This document shows, piece after piece, positions 28,056-37,834 of a stretch of DNA of 64,000 nucleotides. The number at the start of each line of letters is the position of its first letter. Position 1 is the first letter of the stretch. The position numbers were made by a program, and so were the translations under genes. Under the pieces are notes generated by a model. It was not told the origin of the DNA. It worked only from the letters and a program-made list of their open reading frames with translations, and did not search any database. Origin of the DNA: Pseudonocardia kunmingensis (GTDB lineage: Bacteria; Actinomycetota; Actinomycetes; Mycobacteriales; Pseudonocardiaceae); NCBI RefSeq assembly GCF_006716445.1, contig NZ_VFPA01000001.1, forward strand, positions 2,418,001 through 2,482,000, in the 5' to 3' direction.

Positions 28056-29594
28056 CTAGCGGCGGCGGGCCTTCACCTTGCGCGGCGGGGGCAGGGCGCC
28101 CTCCGCGCGGAGCTTCGCCGCGTGCGCGGCCAGTGCGTCCACCAGGGCGGGCACGCGCGCCTCCGACGGCTGGACGTCGACGCGCAGGCCGAACTCGCGG
28201 GCGGTCTCGGCGGTCTGCGGGCCGATGCACGCCACGATCGTGCGGGCGTGCGGCTTGCCTGCGATGCCGACGAGGTTGCGCACCGTGGACGACGAGGTGA
28301 AGCACACCGCGTCGAACCCACCCGTCTTGATCGCCTCGCGGATCGGGGCGGGCGGCGGCGCCGCGCGCACCGTGCGGTACGCGGTGACGTCGTCGATCTC
28401 CCACCCGCGGTCGCGCAGGCCTGCGGCGAGGGTCTCGGTGGCGATGTCCGCCCGCGGGAGCAGCACCCGGTCGACCGGGTCGAGCACGTCGTCGTAGGGC
28501 GGGAAGATGCCCAGCAGGCCCTCGGACGACGACTCCTGCGCCTCGTCGATGGACGGCACGAGCTCGGGGTTGATGCCGAAGCCGCGCACCTTCTCCGCGG
28601 TGGCCGCCCCGACGCAGGCGATCTTCACGCCGGAGAACGCGCGGGCGTCGAGCCCGAACTCGGCGAACTTCTCCCACACTGCGCGCACGGCGTTGGTGGA
28701 GGTGAAGACCACCCACTGGTAGCGGCCGTCGACGAGGCCCTTGACGGCGCGCTCCATCTGCGTGGGCGAGCGCGGCGGCTCGACGGCGATGGTGGGCACC
28801 TCCTCCGCGGAGGCGCCGTGCACGGCGAGGCGGTCGCTCATCGCGCCGGCCTGGTCCTTGGTGCGCGGCACCAGCACCCGCCAGCCGTACAGCGCGCGGG
28901 ACTCCCACCACGACAGCTCGGCGCGCAGGCCCACCTCGGCGCCCACGGTGACGACGAGCGGGCCCTCCATGTCGGCGGCGTCGGTGGCCACCGTGGCGAG
29001 CGTGCCCTGGACCGTCTTCTGGGTGGTGTGCGTGCCACCCGAGGTGACGGCGACCGGGGTCTGCGCGGCCACGCCGTGCTCGGTGAGCGACGCGGCCACC
29101 TCCGGCAGGTGCGACGCGGTGGCGTGCAGCACGAACGTGCCCGGCGAGGCGGCGAGGCGGGGCCAGTCGACACCGGCGCGCACGTCGGCCTCGACGTGCG
29201 CCGAACCCAGCGGCACCCCGGCGTAGGCCGGCACCGCGGTGCCCGCCGGGACGCCCGGGACCACGTCGAACGCGATGTCGGCGGCGGCCACCGCGATGGC
29301 CTCCTGCACCACGGAGTCGACGGTCAGCGGGTCACCGCTGACGAGCCGGGTGACGCTGCGCCCCGAGCGGGCCTCGGTGACGAGGTCCTTCGCGACGTCG
29401 GACGGCTGCCCGACCGCGGGCCGCACCTCGGCGCCGTCGGCGACCAGCGCCAGCACCGGCTCCGGGACGTCCGCGTCGGTGACGACGAGCGGCGCGCCCG
29501 CGAGGGCCTCCCGCGCGCGGACGGTCAACAGGCCGGGGTCGCCGGGGCCGCTGCCCACGAAGGCGACCCGTCCCGGGTTGGGCGTAGGTGTCAT
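28056..29594 (-). CDS. hemD: Bifunctional uroporphyrinogen-III C-methyltransferase / uroporphyrinogen-III synthase
   Basis: 512 residues. N-terminal half (1-245) is a SUMT/CobA-type methylase: [58 protein letters not shown]-terminal half (about 260-490) is Hem[73 protein letters not shown]. The synthase closes the tetrapyrrole ring with inversion of ring D. The methylase half has a degenerate GDP motif region ([14 protein letters not shown] rather than the usual GGDP.IFGRG), so its activity should be doubted. A basic tail (PRKVKARRR) ends the protein. Coupled to hemC by ATGA. Confidence 0.92.
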   Translation of the reverse strand: MTPTPNPGRVAFVGSGPGDPGLLTVRAREALAGAPLVVTDADVPEPVLALVADGAEVRPAVGQPSDVAKDLVTEARSGRSVTRLVSGDPLTVDSVVQEAIAVAAADIAFDVVPGVPAGTAVPAYAGVPLGSAHVEADVRAGVDWPRLAASPGTFVLHATASHLPEVAASLTEHGVAAQTPVAVTSGGTHTTQKTVQGTLATVATDAADMEGPLVVTVGAEVGLRAELSWWESRALYGWRVLVPRTKDQAGAMSDRLAVHGASAEEVPTIAVEPPRSPTQMERAVKGLVDGRYQWVVFTSTNAVRAVWEKFAEFGLDARAFSGVKIACVGAATAEKVRGFGINPELVPSIDEAQESSSEGLLGIFPPYDDVLDPVDRVLLPRADIATETLAAGLRDRGWEIDDVTAYRTVRAAPPPAPIREAIKTGGFDAVCFTSSSTVRNLVGIAGKPHARTIVACIGPQTAETAREFGLRVDVQPSEARVPALVDALAAHAAKLRAEGALPPPRKVKARRR

Positions 29595-30556
29595 CTCGGA
29601 ACTCCCGATCCAGCGTTTCTCGGGAGGGCGGCGAGGCCCCCCATGTCGAGCAGCTCCGCGGCCAATGCCGCCCCGAGCTTCTCGGCGTCGTCCATGTCTC
29701 CGGTGACGGAGGCGCGCAGCAGCGCCCCGTCGGTGGTGCCGACCACCGCGCGCAGCGAGACCTGGTCGATGACGTGCCCGTCGTCGTCCAGGTCGGACAC
29801 CACGTCGGCGAGCGCCCCGATCGGCGCGCTGCAGCCGGCCTCGAGCGTGGCCAGGACCGCGCGCTCGGCGACGACGGCCGCGCGGGTGGCGGTGTCGTCG
29901 AGAGCGGCGGCCAACGACCGTGCGAGCTCCAGGTCCGTGTCGTTCATGGGAACCCGGCACTCGACGGCCAGTGCGCCCTGTGCGGGCGCGGGGAGCATCT
30001 GCAACGGGTCGAGCAGTTCCGTCGCGTCGTCCAGCCGACCCAGCCGGGCCAGCCCGGCGGCCGCCACGACCACGCCGTCGAGCTCGCCTGCGCGCACCTT
30101 GCCGATGCGCGTGTCGACGTTGCCGCGGATGGGCACGACCTCCAGGCCGAGGCCGAGGGCCTCGAGCTGGGCCTTCCGCCGCGGGGAGCCGGTACCGACC
30201 CGCGAGCCCGGCGGCAGCTCGCCGAGCACCATCCCGTCCCGCGCGACGAGCGCGTCGCGCGGGTCCTCCCGCTGCGGGACCGCCGCCAGGTGCAGGCGCG
30301 GGTCGGGCGCCGTGGGCAGGTCCTTGTAGGAGTGCACGGCGACGTCGATGTCACCGCGCGCCAGCGCCTCCCGCAGCGCGGACACGAACACCCCGACCCC
30401 GAGCTCGGCGACGGGTGCGCTCGAGCGGTCGCCCGAGGTGCTGATCTGCACCAGCTCGCACTCCTGGCCCGCCGCCCGCAGCCGCTCGGCGACGAGCCCG
30501 GTCTGGGCCGTGGCGAGCGCGCTCGGGCGGGTGCCGATCCTCAGCGGCAGCGTCAT
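29591..30556 (-). CDS. hemC: Hydroxymethylbilane synthase (porphobilinogen deaminase)
   Basis: 321 residues. Polymerises four porphobilinogens. Motifs: [62 protein letters not shown] and [13 protein letters not shown], where the Cys carries the dipyrromethane cofactor. Starts with a 4-nt overlap on the hemA stop and ends with a 4-nt overlap on hemD, so stoichiometric coupled translation is likely. Confidence 0.96.
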   Translation of the reverse strand: MTLPLRIGTRPSALATAQTGLVAERLRAAGQECELVQISTSGDRSSAPVAELGVGVFVSALREALARGDIDVAVHSYKDLPTAPDPRLHLAAVPQREDPRDALVARDGMVLGELPPGSRVGTGSPRRKAQLEALGLGLEVVPIRGNVDTRIGKVRAGELDGVVVAAAGLARLGRLDDATELLDPLQMLPAPAQGALAVECRVPMNDTDLELARSLAAALDDTATRAAVVAERAVLATLEAGCSAPIGALADVVSDLDDDGHVIDQVSLRAVVGTTDGALLRASVTGDMDDAEKLGAALAAELLDMGGLAALPRNAGSGVPR

Positions 30557-31920
30557 GGCGTCCGCCCTTCGGTCGTGTCGGTGCGGGCCTCCAGCGCGGC
30601 GAGCACGTCACCGCTGCGTTGGACGGCCACGGCGGCGGGCTTCTGCGGGTCGAGCTCGAACAGCGCCCGCAGCGCGGCGGCGTAGCTGTCGCCGTCCGGG
30701 CCCTCCGCGAGCCGCTTGACCTGCACGGTGGGCGTGTGCAGCAGCTTGTCGACGACCCGGCGGACGCTGCGACCGAACTCCTCGCGCACCCCCGGCTCGA
30801 TGTCGGGCAGCCGCGAGTCGAGGCGCAGCAGCTCGGCGTCGATCACCTCGGACGCCCGCCTGCGCAGCGCGGTGACCGTGGGGGTGACCTCGGCGGAGCG
30901 CTGTGCGGCGAGGTAGGCCTGGGCCTCCTCGGCCACCAGCTCCTGGGCGGCGGCGACGGCGGAGCCGCGCTCGCCGGTGGCGAGCCTGCGCTGCAGGGCG
31001 ACCAGGTCGATCACCGAGACGCCGGGCAGGGCGGCGACGCCCGGGTCGACGTCGCGGGGCAGGCCGAGGTCGCACACCGCGAGCGGGCGACCCCCGCGCT
31101 CGGCGACGGCCGCGGCCACCGGCTCGAGCTCGACGACGGTGCCGACGGCGCCCGTGCACGCGACCAGCAGGTCGGCGGCGGCCAGCTCGGCACCGAGCGC
31201 GTCGAGCCCCGCGCCCCGGGCGGGCGTGCCCTGCGCGCGCGTGTTCTCCGCCAGCCGTTCCGCGCGCTCGACCGAGCGGTTGAGCACCACGATGTCGGCG
31301 GCACCGGCCCGGCGCAGGTGGGCGGCGGCGAGCGCGCCCATCGCCCCGGCGCCGACGATCACGACGCGGCGGCCTGCGAGGTCGCCGCCGAGGGCGGTGG
31401 CCGCGTCGGCGAGCGCCTCGGACACGACCGAGGCACCCGCGGTGTCGATGCCGGTGCTGGCGTGCACCCGCTTGCCGACGCGCAGCGCGTGCTGGGCCAG
31501 CTCGTGCAGGGTGCGCCCGACGGTGCCCGCGGCGTCGGCCGTGGCGTAGGCCGTGCGCAGCTGGCCGAGGATCTGGGCCTCGCCCACGACCATCGAGTCG
31601 AGCCCGGAGGACACCGCGAACAGGTGCTGCACGGCTGAGCCGGCGTAGTGCACGTAGACGTGCTCGGTGAGCTCGGTGAGCGGCATCCCCGCGTGCCGCG
31701 CGAGCACGGCGGAGACGTCCGCGAGCCCGCCGTGGAACGCGTCGACGACCGCGTAGACCTCGATCCGGTTGCACGTGGAGAGCAGCACCGCCTCGGACAC
31801 GTGCGGGGCGCGCAGCAGCTCGTCGAGCAGCTTCGGCACCTCCGTGGCCCCGACCGCGGCGCGCTCGAGCACCTGCACCGGTGCGCTGCGGTGCGACAGG
31901 CCCACCACCAGGACACTCAT
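30553..31920 (-). CDS. hemA: Glutamyl-tRNA reductase
   Basis: 455 residues. First committed step of C5-pathway haem synthesis: reduces glutamyl-tRNA to glutamate-1-semialdehyde with NADPH. Catalytic Cys50 in [12 protein letters not shown], substrate His in [27 protein letters not shown] site [22 protein letters not shown] and a C-terminal dimerisation helix. The start overlaps rex by 4 nt. Its product is used by HemL at 23996-25348. Confidence 0.96.
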   Translation of the reverse strand: MSVLVVGLSHRSAPVQVLERAAVGATEVPKLLDELLRAPHVSEAVLLSTCNRIEVYAVVDAFHGGLADVSAVLARHAGMPLTELTEHVYVHYAGSAVQHLFAVSSGLDSMVVGEAQILGQLRTAYATADAAGTVGRTLHELAQHALRVGKRVHASTGIDTAGASVVSEALADAATALGGDLAGRRVVIVGAGAMGALAAAHLRRAGAADIVVLNRSVERAERLAENTRAQGTPARGAGLDALGAELAAADLLVACTGAVGTVVELEPVAAAVAERGGRPLAVCDLGLPRDVDPGVAALPGVSVIDLVALQRRLATGERGSAVAAAQELVAEEAQAYLAAQRSAEVTPTVTALRRRASEVIDAELLRLDSRLPDIEPGVREEFGRSVRRVVDKLLHTPTVQVKRLAEGPDGDSYAAALRALFELDPQKPAAVAVQRSGDVLAALEARTDTTEGRTP

Positions 31921-32672
31921 TCGGCCAACCCTCCCGACCCGTTCACCACACCGCGCGCCGCGTGCCCGTTGACCGCGGGCGCCGTCGCGGCGGTGGCCAG
32001 GTTCTTGCGTGCCACGTGGAACGCGAGGATCTGCAGCTCGACGGCGAGGTCGACCTTGCGGACCTCCACCTCGTCGGGCACCTGCAGCACGACGGGGGCG
32101 AAGTTGAGGATGCAGCGCACGCCCGCCTCGACCAGCAGGTCGCAGACGCCCTGCGCGACCTGGCCCGGTGTGGCGATCATGCCGATGGTGACCCCGCGGT
32201 CCGCGCACACCCGCGGGATCTCGCGGACGTGCTCGACGAGGATCCCGTTGATGTGGATGCCGACGAGGTCGGGGTCGACGTCGAAGAGCGCAGCGACCGG
32301 GAACCCGCGACCGCCGAAGCCGCCGTAACCGGCGAGGGCGTGGCCGAGGTTGCCGATGCCGACGAGCGCGACGGCCTGGCGGTGGTTGAGCCCGAGGGTG
32401 CGCTCCAGCTGGTGCACCAGCGCCGCGACCTCGTAGCCGACGCCGCGGATGCCGTAGGACCCGATGTAGGACAGGTCCTTGCGGAGCTTCGCCGGGTTGA
32501 CGCCGGTGGCGCCGGCGAGCTCGTCGCTCGACACCGTCTCCGCGCCCTCCTCGGCCAGCTCGCCGAGCTTCCGGAGGTACACCGCGAGCCGGGCCACGCT
32601 GGCCTCGGGGATGGCCCGCAGCCCGGCGGTGGCATCCTCGGAGCCGGCCTGCGGCGGCTTCGTCACGCTCAC
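31917..32672 (-). CDS. rex: Redox-sensing transcriptional repressor Rex
   Basis: About 251 residues. N-terminal winged helix ([54 protein letters not shown]) and a Rossmann NADH domain ([34 protein letters not shown]). Rex releases DNA when NADH rises. GTG at 32672 is listed; the next GTG at 32666 has better distance (8 nt) from the ggag of gaggag. First gene of rex-hemA-hemC-hemD; a candidate Rex box lies in its own promoter (32842-32857), implying autoregulation. A disordered tail follows residue 225. Confidence 0.93.
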   Translation of the reverse strand: MSVTKPPQAGSEDATAGLRAIPEASVARLAVYLRKLGELAEEGAETVSSDELAGATGVNPAKLRKDLSYIGSYGIRGVGYEVAALVHQLERTLGLNHRQAVALVGIGNLGHALAGYGGFGGRGFPVAALFDVDPDLVGIHINGILVEHVREIPRVCADRGVTIGMIATPGQVAQGVCDLLVEAGVRCILNFAPVVLQVPDEVEVRKVDLAVELQILAFHVARKNLATAATAPAVNGHAARGVVNGSGGLAE

Positions 32673-32697
32673 GTCTCCTCGAAGGTGCTGTGCGGCT

Positions 32698-32730
32698 GTG
32701 CGGCATTGCTCGGTCGTGCGGCATTGCTCG
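32698..32730. repeat. Two 15-bp direct repeats in the rex leader
   Basis: gtgcggcattgctcg occurs at 32698-32712 and 32716-32730, an exact duplication with an 18-bp period, inside the untranslated leader between the proposed rex promoter and the rex start. It may be an operator pair or an RNA element; nothing else recognisable lies in 32673-32829. Confidence 0.6.
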
Positions 32731-32829
32731 TGCGGAGGCACGGGGCGCACGTCAACGGGGCCGCGCACCCAGGAACCGGATGTACCTAGCCGAGTACCCG
32801 GGTTCGGGTGTTGACGGCGACTGGAATAC

Positions 32830-32858
32830 ACGGTAGCCGCTTGTGAAGGCACGCACAA
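32830..32858 (-). promoter_or_regulatory. Candidate rex-hem promoter with overlapping Rex box
   Basis: Read on the minus strand, TTGTGC (32858-32853) and TACCGT (32835-32830) are spaced 17 nt, a plausible -35/-10 pair. TGTGAAGGCACGCACA at 32842-32857 matches 12 of 16 positions of the actinobacterial Rex consensus TGTGAACGCGTTCACA, with both outer half-site ends conserved, and overlaps the -35 and spacer. Binding there would block the polymerase. Confidence 0.6.
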
Positions 32859-32960
32859 AGTTGCGATCTTGAACCGGAACGTGCTCATCCGGGGCCTGCC
32901 CGACCTCCGACCGGTGGTCGCCGCACGGCTGCCGTTCGTCGCGTCCTGGCCCGGACGCAC

Positions 32961-32993
32961 GCGGGGGCGGCCCCGATCCCGGGACCGCCCCTG
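32961..32993 (-). terminator. Hairpin terminator after the fasciclin gene
   Basis: gcgggggcgg near 32961-32970 pairs with ccgcccctgc ending near 32993 (9 of 10), starting about 20 nt beyond the fasciclin stop at 33013. G/C-rich with no T-tract. Confidence 0.55.
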
Positions 32994-33012
32994 CGGACGC
33001 GTGTCGCGTGGC

Positions 33013-33699
33013 TCAGCCCTGCGGCATGAGCACCTTGTCGATCACGAACACGGTGGCGTTCGCGGTCGGGATGTTGCCGCACAGGACGTTGGCGGTGTTG
33101 CCCATGGCGTCGGTCACGGTCGGGGCTTCCGGGGTCCCGCCGATGGTGACGTCGCCCCCGGCGAGCTGGGTGACGGTACCGGCCTCGACCAGGCCCTCGG
33201 CGTCCATCCGCTGCGGGACGACGTGGTAGGAGAGGATCGTCTGCAGCATCTCGGTGTTCGCGAGCAGGGCGTTGAACTGCTCCTCGCCCAGCTGCTGCTG
33301 CACGGCCTCGAACGCCGGGTTCGCCGGCGCGAAGACCGTGATGGCCTCCTGGCTGTTGAGGGTCTCCGCGAGACCCGGCACCTGGCCCACGGCCGTCACC
33401 AGCGTCGTGAGCAGCGGGTTGTTGGACGCGGCGGTGGCCACCGGGTCGTCGACCATGCCCTCGGCCGAGCCCTCGCCCTCGGTGGGCACCTGGCTGCAGG
33501 CCGGGCCGAAGATGTCGGAGATCTCGGTCACCCCGTCGCCCGCGGCCATCGGGGCCGAGGTCATCGGCGACTCCATGGGAGCGCTCGCGGGTGCCGGTGC
33601 CTCGGCGGCGGGGGCCTCGGAGCCGCCGCCGCAGGCCGCCAGCGCCACGGTCAGGGCGGCCATCGAGCCGACGGCGGCCAGTCGCTGGATCTTTCGCAC
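33013..33699 (-). CDS. Fasciclin (FAS1) domain lipoprotein, MPT83-like
   Basis: 228 residues from GTG 33699 with gaggagg at 6-nt spacing. Lipobox ALAAC (Cys23) and a Pro/Ala/Met-rich linker precede one FAS1 domain (about 85-228): NPLLTTLVTAVGQVPGLAETLNSQEAITVFAPANPAFE, LQTILSYHVVPQ and TANATVFVIDKVLMPQG. Related to mycobacterial MPT70/MPT83 surface antigens. It lies 178 nt downstream of a molybdopterin oxidoreductase on the same strand. In mycobacteria such genes are under SigK; no sigK or anti-sigma gene is near. Confidence 0.9.
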   Translation of the reverse strand: MRKIQRLAAVGSMAALTVALAACGGGSEAPAAEAPAPASAPMESPMTSAPMAAGDGVTEISDIFGPACSQVPTEGEGSAEGMVDDPVATAASNNPLLTTLVTAVGQVPGLAETLNSQEAITVFAPANPAFEAVQQQLGEEQFNALLANTEMLQTILSYHVVPQRMDAEGLVEAGTVTQLAGGDVTIGGTPEAPTVTDAMGNTANVLCGNIPTANATVFVIDKVLMPQG

Positions 33700-33877
33700 G
33701 ATGTTCCTCCTCGCGGTCGGCCCAGCGGTTCCGGGCCGTTGCACCAAGGCGTTCGAAATCGCGCCAAAGCCGGTTCAGGTGCAGAACGTCACGTTTCCGT
33801 CACGGGAGCGGGGCGTCCGGACGACGTCACGCGGAGCCCATCGACGATCGGCCGTCCGGCGCAGCCGAACGGACGCG

Positions 33878-35458
33878 TCACGCCACGGAGAAGAGGACCG
33901 CCGGGTAGCCGGACGCGCCGTCGGGGATCGGCTCGGCCGGGACGTCGGTCTGCGTCACGCCGTTCGCGTCGGTGGCCCGGCTCTGCACCGTGTGGCTCCC
34001 GGGTCCGAGGTCGAGGTCGGCGCGCCACATCCGCCACGTGTCCCCGCTGACCTCGGTGGCCAGCTCCGCCTCGCGCCACGCCCCGCCGTCCACCCGCACC
34101 TCGACGCGGCTGATCCCGTCGGGCTGGGACCAGGCGATCCCGGCGACGGTGACGCGGCCGGCGGGCAGGGACGCGAAGCCCCGGGGGCTGTCGATGCGCG
34201 ACTGCGTCTTGATCGGGGCCTTCTCCGCCCACCCGCGCTCCAACCAGTACCCCGCCTTGGCGGCGAACGTCGTGAGCTCCATGTCGACGATCCACTTCGT
34301 CGCCGACACGAACCCGTAGAGACCGGGCACGACCATCCGCACCGGGAACCCGTGCTCGGGTGGCAGCGCCTCGCCGTTCATGCCGATCGCGAGCAGCGCG
34401 CCGCGGTCGGGCTCCATCAGCACGTCCACCGGCGTGCCGGTGTACCACCCGTCGACGCTCGTGGAGAACGCCTGGTCTGCTCCGGGGCGCACCCCCGCCT
34501 CCAGCAGCAGCTCGCGCAGGTCGACACCGACGAAGTTCGCCGTGGAGATCAGGTCGCCGCCCACCGGGTTCGAGACGCACGTCATCGTGATCGTGCGCTC
34601 GACCAGCGGCCTGCGCAGCAGGTCGTCGAAGGTCAGCTCCAGCTCGTTCTCGACCATGCCGTGGATCCGCATCGACCAGGCGTCCGCGGTCTCGTCGGGG
34701 ATCCGCAGGGCGACGTCGATCCGGTAGAAGTCGGCGTTCGGGGTGAGGAAGGTGGGCGTGCCGAGCTCGGGGAGGGCCGCGGTCGGCGGGATCGCCGGGG
34801 CCCGGTCGACGGGCAGGGCGGCCAGCCGGGCCGTCACCGCCTGCCGCGAGTCACCGACGCCGCGCCCGAGCAGCACACCGCCCACGCCCGCGGCGGCCGA
34901 GCCCAGCGCGACCGCCAGCGACGAGCGGACGAGCAGCGCGCGCCGGGTCAGGCCGCCGGACGCCTCCGCCGGGCCCGCGGTGGAGGGGAGCGCACGGGCG
35001 TGCAGCCACCGGAACACCCCGACGCCCACCACCAGCGCCGCCGTCGGGGCGAGCACGTCGACCGGCGCGAACACCGGCGCGAACAGCACCGCCACGAACC
35101 CGAGCACCCCCAGCACGGCCACCACCACGACCCCGGGGCCGGGTCGGCGGCGGGACGCGAGGCCCGCCAGCGCGGCGACGACCGCGATCACCACGGCCAT
35201 CCCGGCCAGCAGCACCGGCTTGTCGGCCGTGCCGAACGCGGCCTTCGCGAACTCGGTGAGCCACTGCGGGGAGAACCGGATCACGGTGTCGCCGACGGCG
35301 AGGTAGGGCGACGAGGCCGGTGACAGCAGGCCCGCCACCAACTGGCCCGCCGCCAGCGCCGCCGCCACGGACAGGACCCCGACGAGCGCGGCCCAGCCGC
35401 GCGGGATGCGGGGTGCGGCCCCGGGCTCGGGCCGCTGCGGTGCCTCGGTGGTGCTCAC
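33878..35458 (-). CDS. Membrane-anchored molybdopterin-dependent oxidoreductase (sulfite oxidase/MsrP fold)
   Basis: 526 residues from GTG. Residues 1-180 contain about five membrane helices. A twin-arginine-like stretch (LTRRALLVRSSLAVALGSAAAG, about 183-204) precedes the catalytic part. The SUOX-type Moco domain (about 240-420) has the Mo-ligand Cys in TITMTCVSNPVGGDLIS, followed by FVGVDLRELLLEAGV and HGFPVRMVVPGLYGFVSATKW. A Mo-co dimerisation/Ig-like domain ends the protein (GRVTVAGIAWSQPDGISRVEVRVDGG). Likely works outside the membrane; protein-methionine-sulfoxide repair or sulfite oxidation are both possible. Confidence 0.87.
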   Translation of the reverse strand: MSTTEAPQRPEPGAAPRIPRGWAALVGVLSVAAALAAGQLVAGLLSPASSPYLAVGDTVIRFSPQWLTEFAKAAFGTADKPVLLAGMAVVIAVVAALAGLASRRRPGPGVVVVAVLGVLGFVAVLFAPVFAPVDVLAPTAALVVGVGVFRWLHARALPSTAGPAEASGGLTRRALLVRSSLAVALGSAAAGVGGVLLGRGVGDSRQAVTARLAALPVDRAPAIPPTAALPELGTPTFLTPNADFYRIDVALRIPDETADAWSMRIHGMVENELELTFDDLLRRPLVERTITMTCVSNPVGGDLISTANFVGVDLRELLLEAGVRPGADQAFSTSVDGWYTGTPVDVLMEPDRGALLAIGMNGEALPPEHGFPVRMVVPGLYGFVSATKWIVDMELTTFAAKAGYWLERGWAEKAPIKTQSRIDSPRGFASLPAGRVTVAGIAWSQPDGISRVEVRVDGGAWREAELATEVSGDTWRMWRADLDLGPGSHTVQSRATDANGVTQTDVPAEPIPDGASGYPAVLFSVA

Positions 35459-35544
35459 ACAACGAGTTTCGCTCCGGAAGCCGCTGCGGTTCGCCCGGAA
35501 GGTGTGACGATCCGCGAACGGCGCCACGCACCGATCTCCGCGTC

Positions 35545-35607
35545 ACACACCGACTTCCGCGCTGCTACACCGACTGCAGTCGGTGTGGCAGCACCACGAT
35601 CGGTGTG
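35545..35607 (-). terminator. Nested palindrome downstream of the glutaredoxin-like gene
   Basis: An almost perfect 32-nt palindrome (35561-35592, central ctgcag) sits inside a second pair of arms cacaccga (35545-35552) and tcggtgtg (35600-35607). It starts about 13 nt beyond the stop of the minus-strand gene ending at 35620 and separates it from the oxidoreductase gene. Confidence 0.65.
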
Positions 35608-35619
35608 CGAGCGGCGCGA

Positions 35620-35865
35620 TCAGGCCAGGGCCGCGCGGAGGCGGGCCTCCTCGACGCGCCAGAAGCCGTGCTCGCGGCCGTCCACCTCGATCACCGGGAC
35701 GCGGTCGCCGTACTCGGCGCGCAGCACGGGGTCGGAGTCGACGTCGACCGCGGCCCAGCCCGCGCCGACGTCGGCGCAGATGCGCGCGACCTCGGCCTCG
35801 GCGGTGGCGCAGAGCCCGCAGTCGGTGCGGGTGTAGACGGTGACCCGCTGCGGTGCGGCCGTCAC
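35620..35865 (-). CDS. Glutaredoxin-like small thiol protein
   Basis: 81 residues from GTG. Thioredoxin/glutaredoxin fold of the DUF836 type with CGLC (Cys16, Cys19) in VTVYTRTDCGLCATAEAEV and cis-Pro loop DRVPVIEVDG. The start overlaps the ligase stop by 4 nt (GTGA). In mycobacteria the equivalent gene lies just before hemA; here the acyl-CoA ligase, oxidoreductase and fasciclin genes lie in between. Reductase partner unknown. Confidence 0.85.
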   Translation of the reverse strand: MTAAPQRVTVYTRTDCGLCATAEAEVARICADVGAGWAAVDVDSDPVLRAEYGDRVPVIEVDGREHGFWRVEEARLRAALA

Positions 35866-37427
35866 GACGGCGTCACCAGCTGCCGCCGGGCCACCTTGCC
35901 GGTGGGCGTGCGGGGCAGCGCCTCGGTGAACTCGACGACCGTGGGCACCTTGAACCGGGCCAGCCGCTCCTCGCAGTGGGCGCGGACCGCGTCCTCGGAC
36001 AGGTCGGCGTCCTCGGCCCGCACGAGCACGGCCTTGACCGCCTCGCCTGTGCGCTCGTCGGGCACGCCGACGACCGCGGCCTCCGCCACGCCGGGCAGCT
36101 CGGCGAGCACCTGCTCCACCTCGCGCGGGTAGACGTTGAACCCGTTGACGATGACCAGGTCCGACGAGCGGTCCACCAGGTGCAGGTCGCCGTCGGCGTC
36201 GAGGAACCCGACGTCGGCGGTGCGGAACCAGCCGTCGGCGTCCGGGCCGCCGGAGCCGTCGGGCCAGTAGCCGGAGAAGAGGTTGGCCCCCCGCACCGCG
36301 ACCAGCCCGGTGTCCTGCGCCGGGTCGCTGACGTCCTCGTCGATGTCCTCGGGGTCCGGGTCGGCCACGACGTCGATCGGCCTGCCCTCGACGTCGACGA
36401 GGCGCAGCTCGACGCCCGGCAGCGCCCGCCCCACCGAGCCGGGCTTGGGCGGACCGTCCGAGGCGTTCGTGGTGATCACCGGGCCGCCCTCGGTGAGCCC
36501 GTAGCCCTCGTAGATCGGCAGGCCGGTGGCGGCGCGGAAGTCGTCGAGCCACTGCGGCGGCAGCGGCGCACCACCGGACGTGCACAGGCGCAGCCCCGCC
36601 GTGGCGGCCCGCAGCCGCTCGGGCGGGAGCTCGAGCATGGCCCGGAACATCGACGGCACCCCGGCCATCCCGCTCACGCGCTGCTGCACGAGCACGTCGG
36701 CGACGTGCGCCGGCTCGAACCGCTCGGTGACCACGACGGTGGCGGCCGCCCAGCACACCTGCAGGAGCCCGGCGGCCAGCCCGAAGACGTGGAAGAGCGG
36801 CAGGGAGAGCAGCACCCGGTCGGCCGGCAGCACCGGCGCCGGACGCAGCGCGGCGGTCTGCGCCCGGTTGGCCAGCACCGCCCGGTGGGAGAGGCGGACC
36901 CCGCGGGGGCGGCCCGTGGTGCCCGACGTGTAGATCAGCAGGGCGATCTCCTCGCCACCCGCGCCGCGGTCGGCGACGGGCGCGCCCGCGCGTGCGGCGA
37001 GGTCCGGGGGCGGCAGGACGGTGGCACCCCGGGCGGCGGCGCCGCGCTGCGCGGACTCGTCACCCTCCGCGGTCACGATGACGGCCGGGCGGCAGTCGTC
37101 GAGCACGATCTCGAGCTCGCGCTCCACCGCGACGGGCCCGAACGGGACGACCACGGCGCCCGCGCGGAGCGCGCCGAGCACGGCCACGCAGAACGCGGCG
37201 CCGTTGCCGAGCCGCACGAGCACGCGCTCGCCCGGCGCCACCCCTGCCTCGCCGAGCCGCAGCGCCTCGGCGGAGACGGCCGCGTCGAACTCGGCCCACG
37301 TCAGCGAGACCGCGCTGGTCACGTCGATGACCGCGGGGTGGTCGGGCGCGCGGCCCGCCGCGTCCGCCACCAGGTCGGCCACGTGAGTCCGTGCCCCGCC
37401 CTGCGGGCTGCCGGTCGGGATGTCCAC
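35862..37427 (-). CDS. AMP-binding acyl-CoA synthetase (fatty acid CoA ligase-like)
   Basis: About 521 residues from GTG 37427, chosen because ggggag lies just upstream; a GTG 54 nt further up is possible. ANL-superfamily motifs: LLIYTSGTTGRPRGVRLSH (P-loop), LPLFHVFGLAAGL, EGYGLTEGGPVI, GWFRTADVGFLDADGDLHLVDRSSDLVIVNGFNVYPREVE and catalytic Lys in RTPTGKVARRQL. Activates a carboxylate through an adenylate to its CoA ester; a fatty acid is the likely substrate. It is translationally coupled to the glutaredoxin-like gene. An acidic loop (DPDPEDIDEDVSDPAQD) interrupts the late part of the N-domain. Confidence 0.88.
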   Translation of the reverse strand: MDIPTGSPQGGARTHVADLVADAAGRAPDHPAVIDVTSAVSLTWAEFDAAVSAEALRLGEAGVAPGERVLVRLGNGAAFCVAVLGALRAGAVVVPFGPVAVERELEIVLDDCRPAVIVTAEGDESAQRGAAARGATVLPPPDLAARAGAPVADRGAGGEEIALLIYTSGTTGRPRGVRLSHRAVLANRAQTAALRPAPVLPADRVLLSLPLFHVFGLAAGLLQVCWAAATVVVTERFEPAHVADVLVQQRVSGMAGVPSMFRAMLELPPERLRAATAGLRLCTSGGAPLPPQWLDDFRAATGLPIYEGYGLTEGGPVITTNASDGPPKPGSVGRALPGVELRLVDVEGRPIDVVADPDPEDIDEDVSDPAQDTGLVAVRGANLFSGYWPDGSGGPDADGWFRTADVGFLDADGDLHLVDRSSDLVIVNGFNVYPREVEQVLAELPGVAEAAVVGVPDERTGEAVKAVLVRAEDADLSEDAVRAHCEERLARFKVPTVVEFTEALPRTPTGKVARRQLVTPS

Positions 37428-37714
37428 TGTTCTCCCCGGGTTGGCGCTGCGCGCGATGGCCTCCGGGGGCGAGTCTGGCACGAAGCGGGCGCCACGGCGC
37501 CTGCGGCGCCCGCCGCACCAGGTGGACCTCCCGCGGACCGCGACACGCGGGTCCCCATGACGTTGACCGCGCGTAGTCAGCCGCTCACCGGACGACAGTC
37601 ACGGCGAGCGGTGGTGCGTGCTTCACCACACCGGGCCGGCCGTATGCTCCGCCGCTACAGCCAACTCAACGGCCGACCCACGAGATCGTCGCGAAGCTCA
37701 CCCGAGGGAGTGGC
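37428..37714. other. Divergent intergenic region upstream of the sigma-factor operon
   Basis: No gene is supported between the ligase start and the leader reading frame at 37715. A possible promoter for the sigma-factor operon is TTCACC (37622-37627) with TATGCT (37643-37648), but the 15-nt spacing is short. No clear operator was seen. Confidence 0.3.
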
Positions 37715-37834
37715 ATGCAGTTTGTTGCCGCCGGCGCACCACGGGCCGATCCGCCGCACCACAGCGCACCCCGATGGGGTTCGACGCGGCGCCCTGACCA
37801 CCGACGCGGTTGCAGGGCCCGCCGGGATCCATGA
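37715..37834 (+). CDS. Upstream leader reading frame coupled to the sigma-factor gene
   Basis: 39 codons (MQFVAAGAPRADPPHHSAPR...) with a good ribosome site cgagggag just upstream. Its TGA (37832-37834) overlaps an ATG (37831) that is in frame with the sigma factor (ATGA). The peptide has no recognisable domain. It may be a regulatory leader that controls sigma-factor translation, or chance. Confidence 0.4.
   Translation: MQFVAAGAPRADPPHHSAPRWGSTRRPDHRRGCRARRDP

Noticed and set aside
27399..30329. Long plus-strand open frame (about 976 codons) opposite hemB/hemD/hemC
   Set aside because: It is antisense to three well-conserved haem genes, is extremely rich in Arg/Gly/His and lacks any domain; long opposite frames are expected at this GC content.
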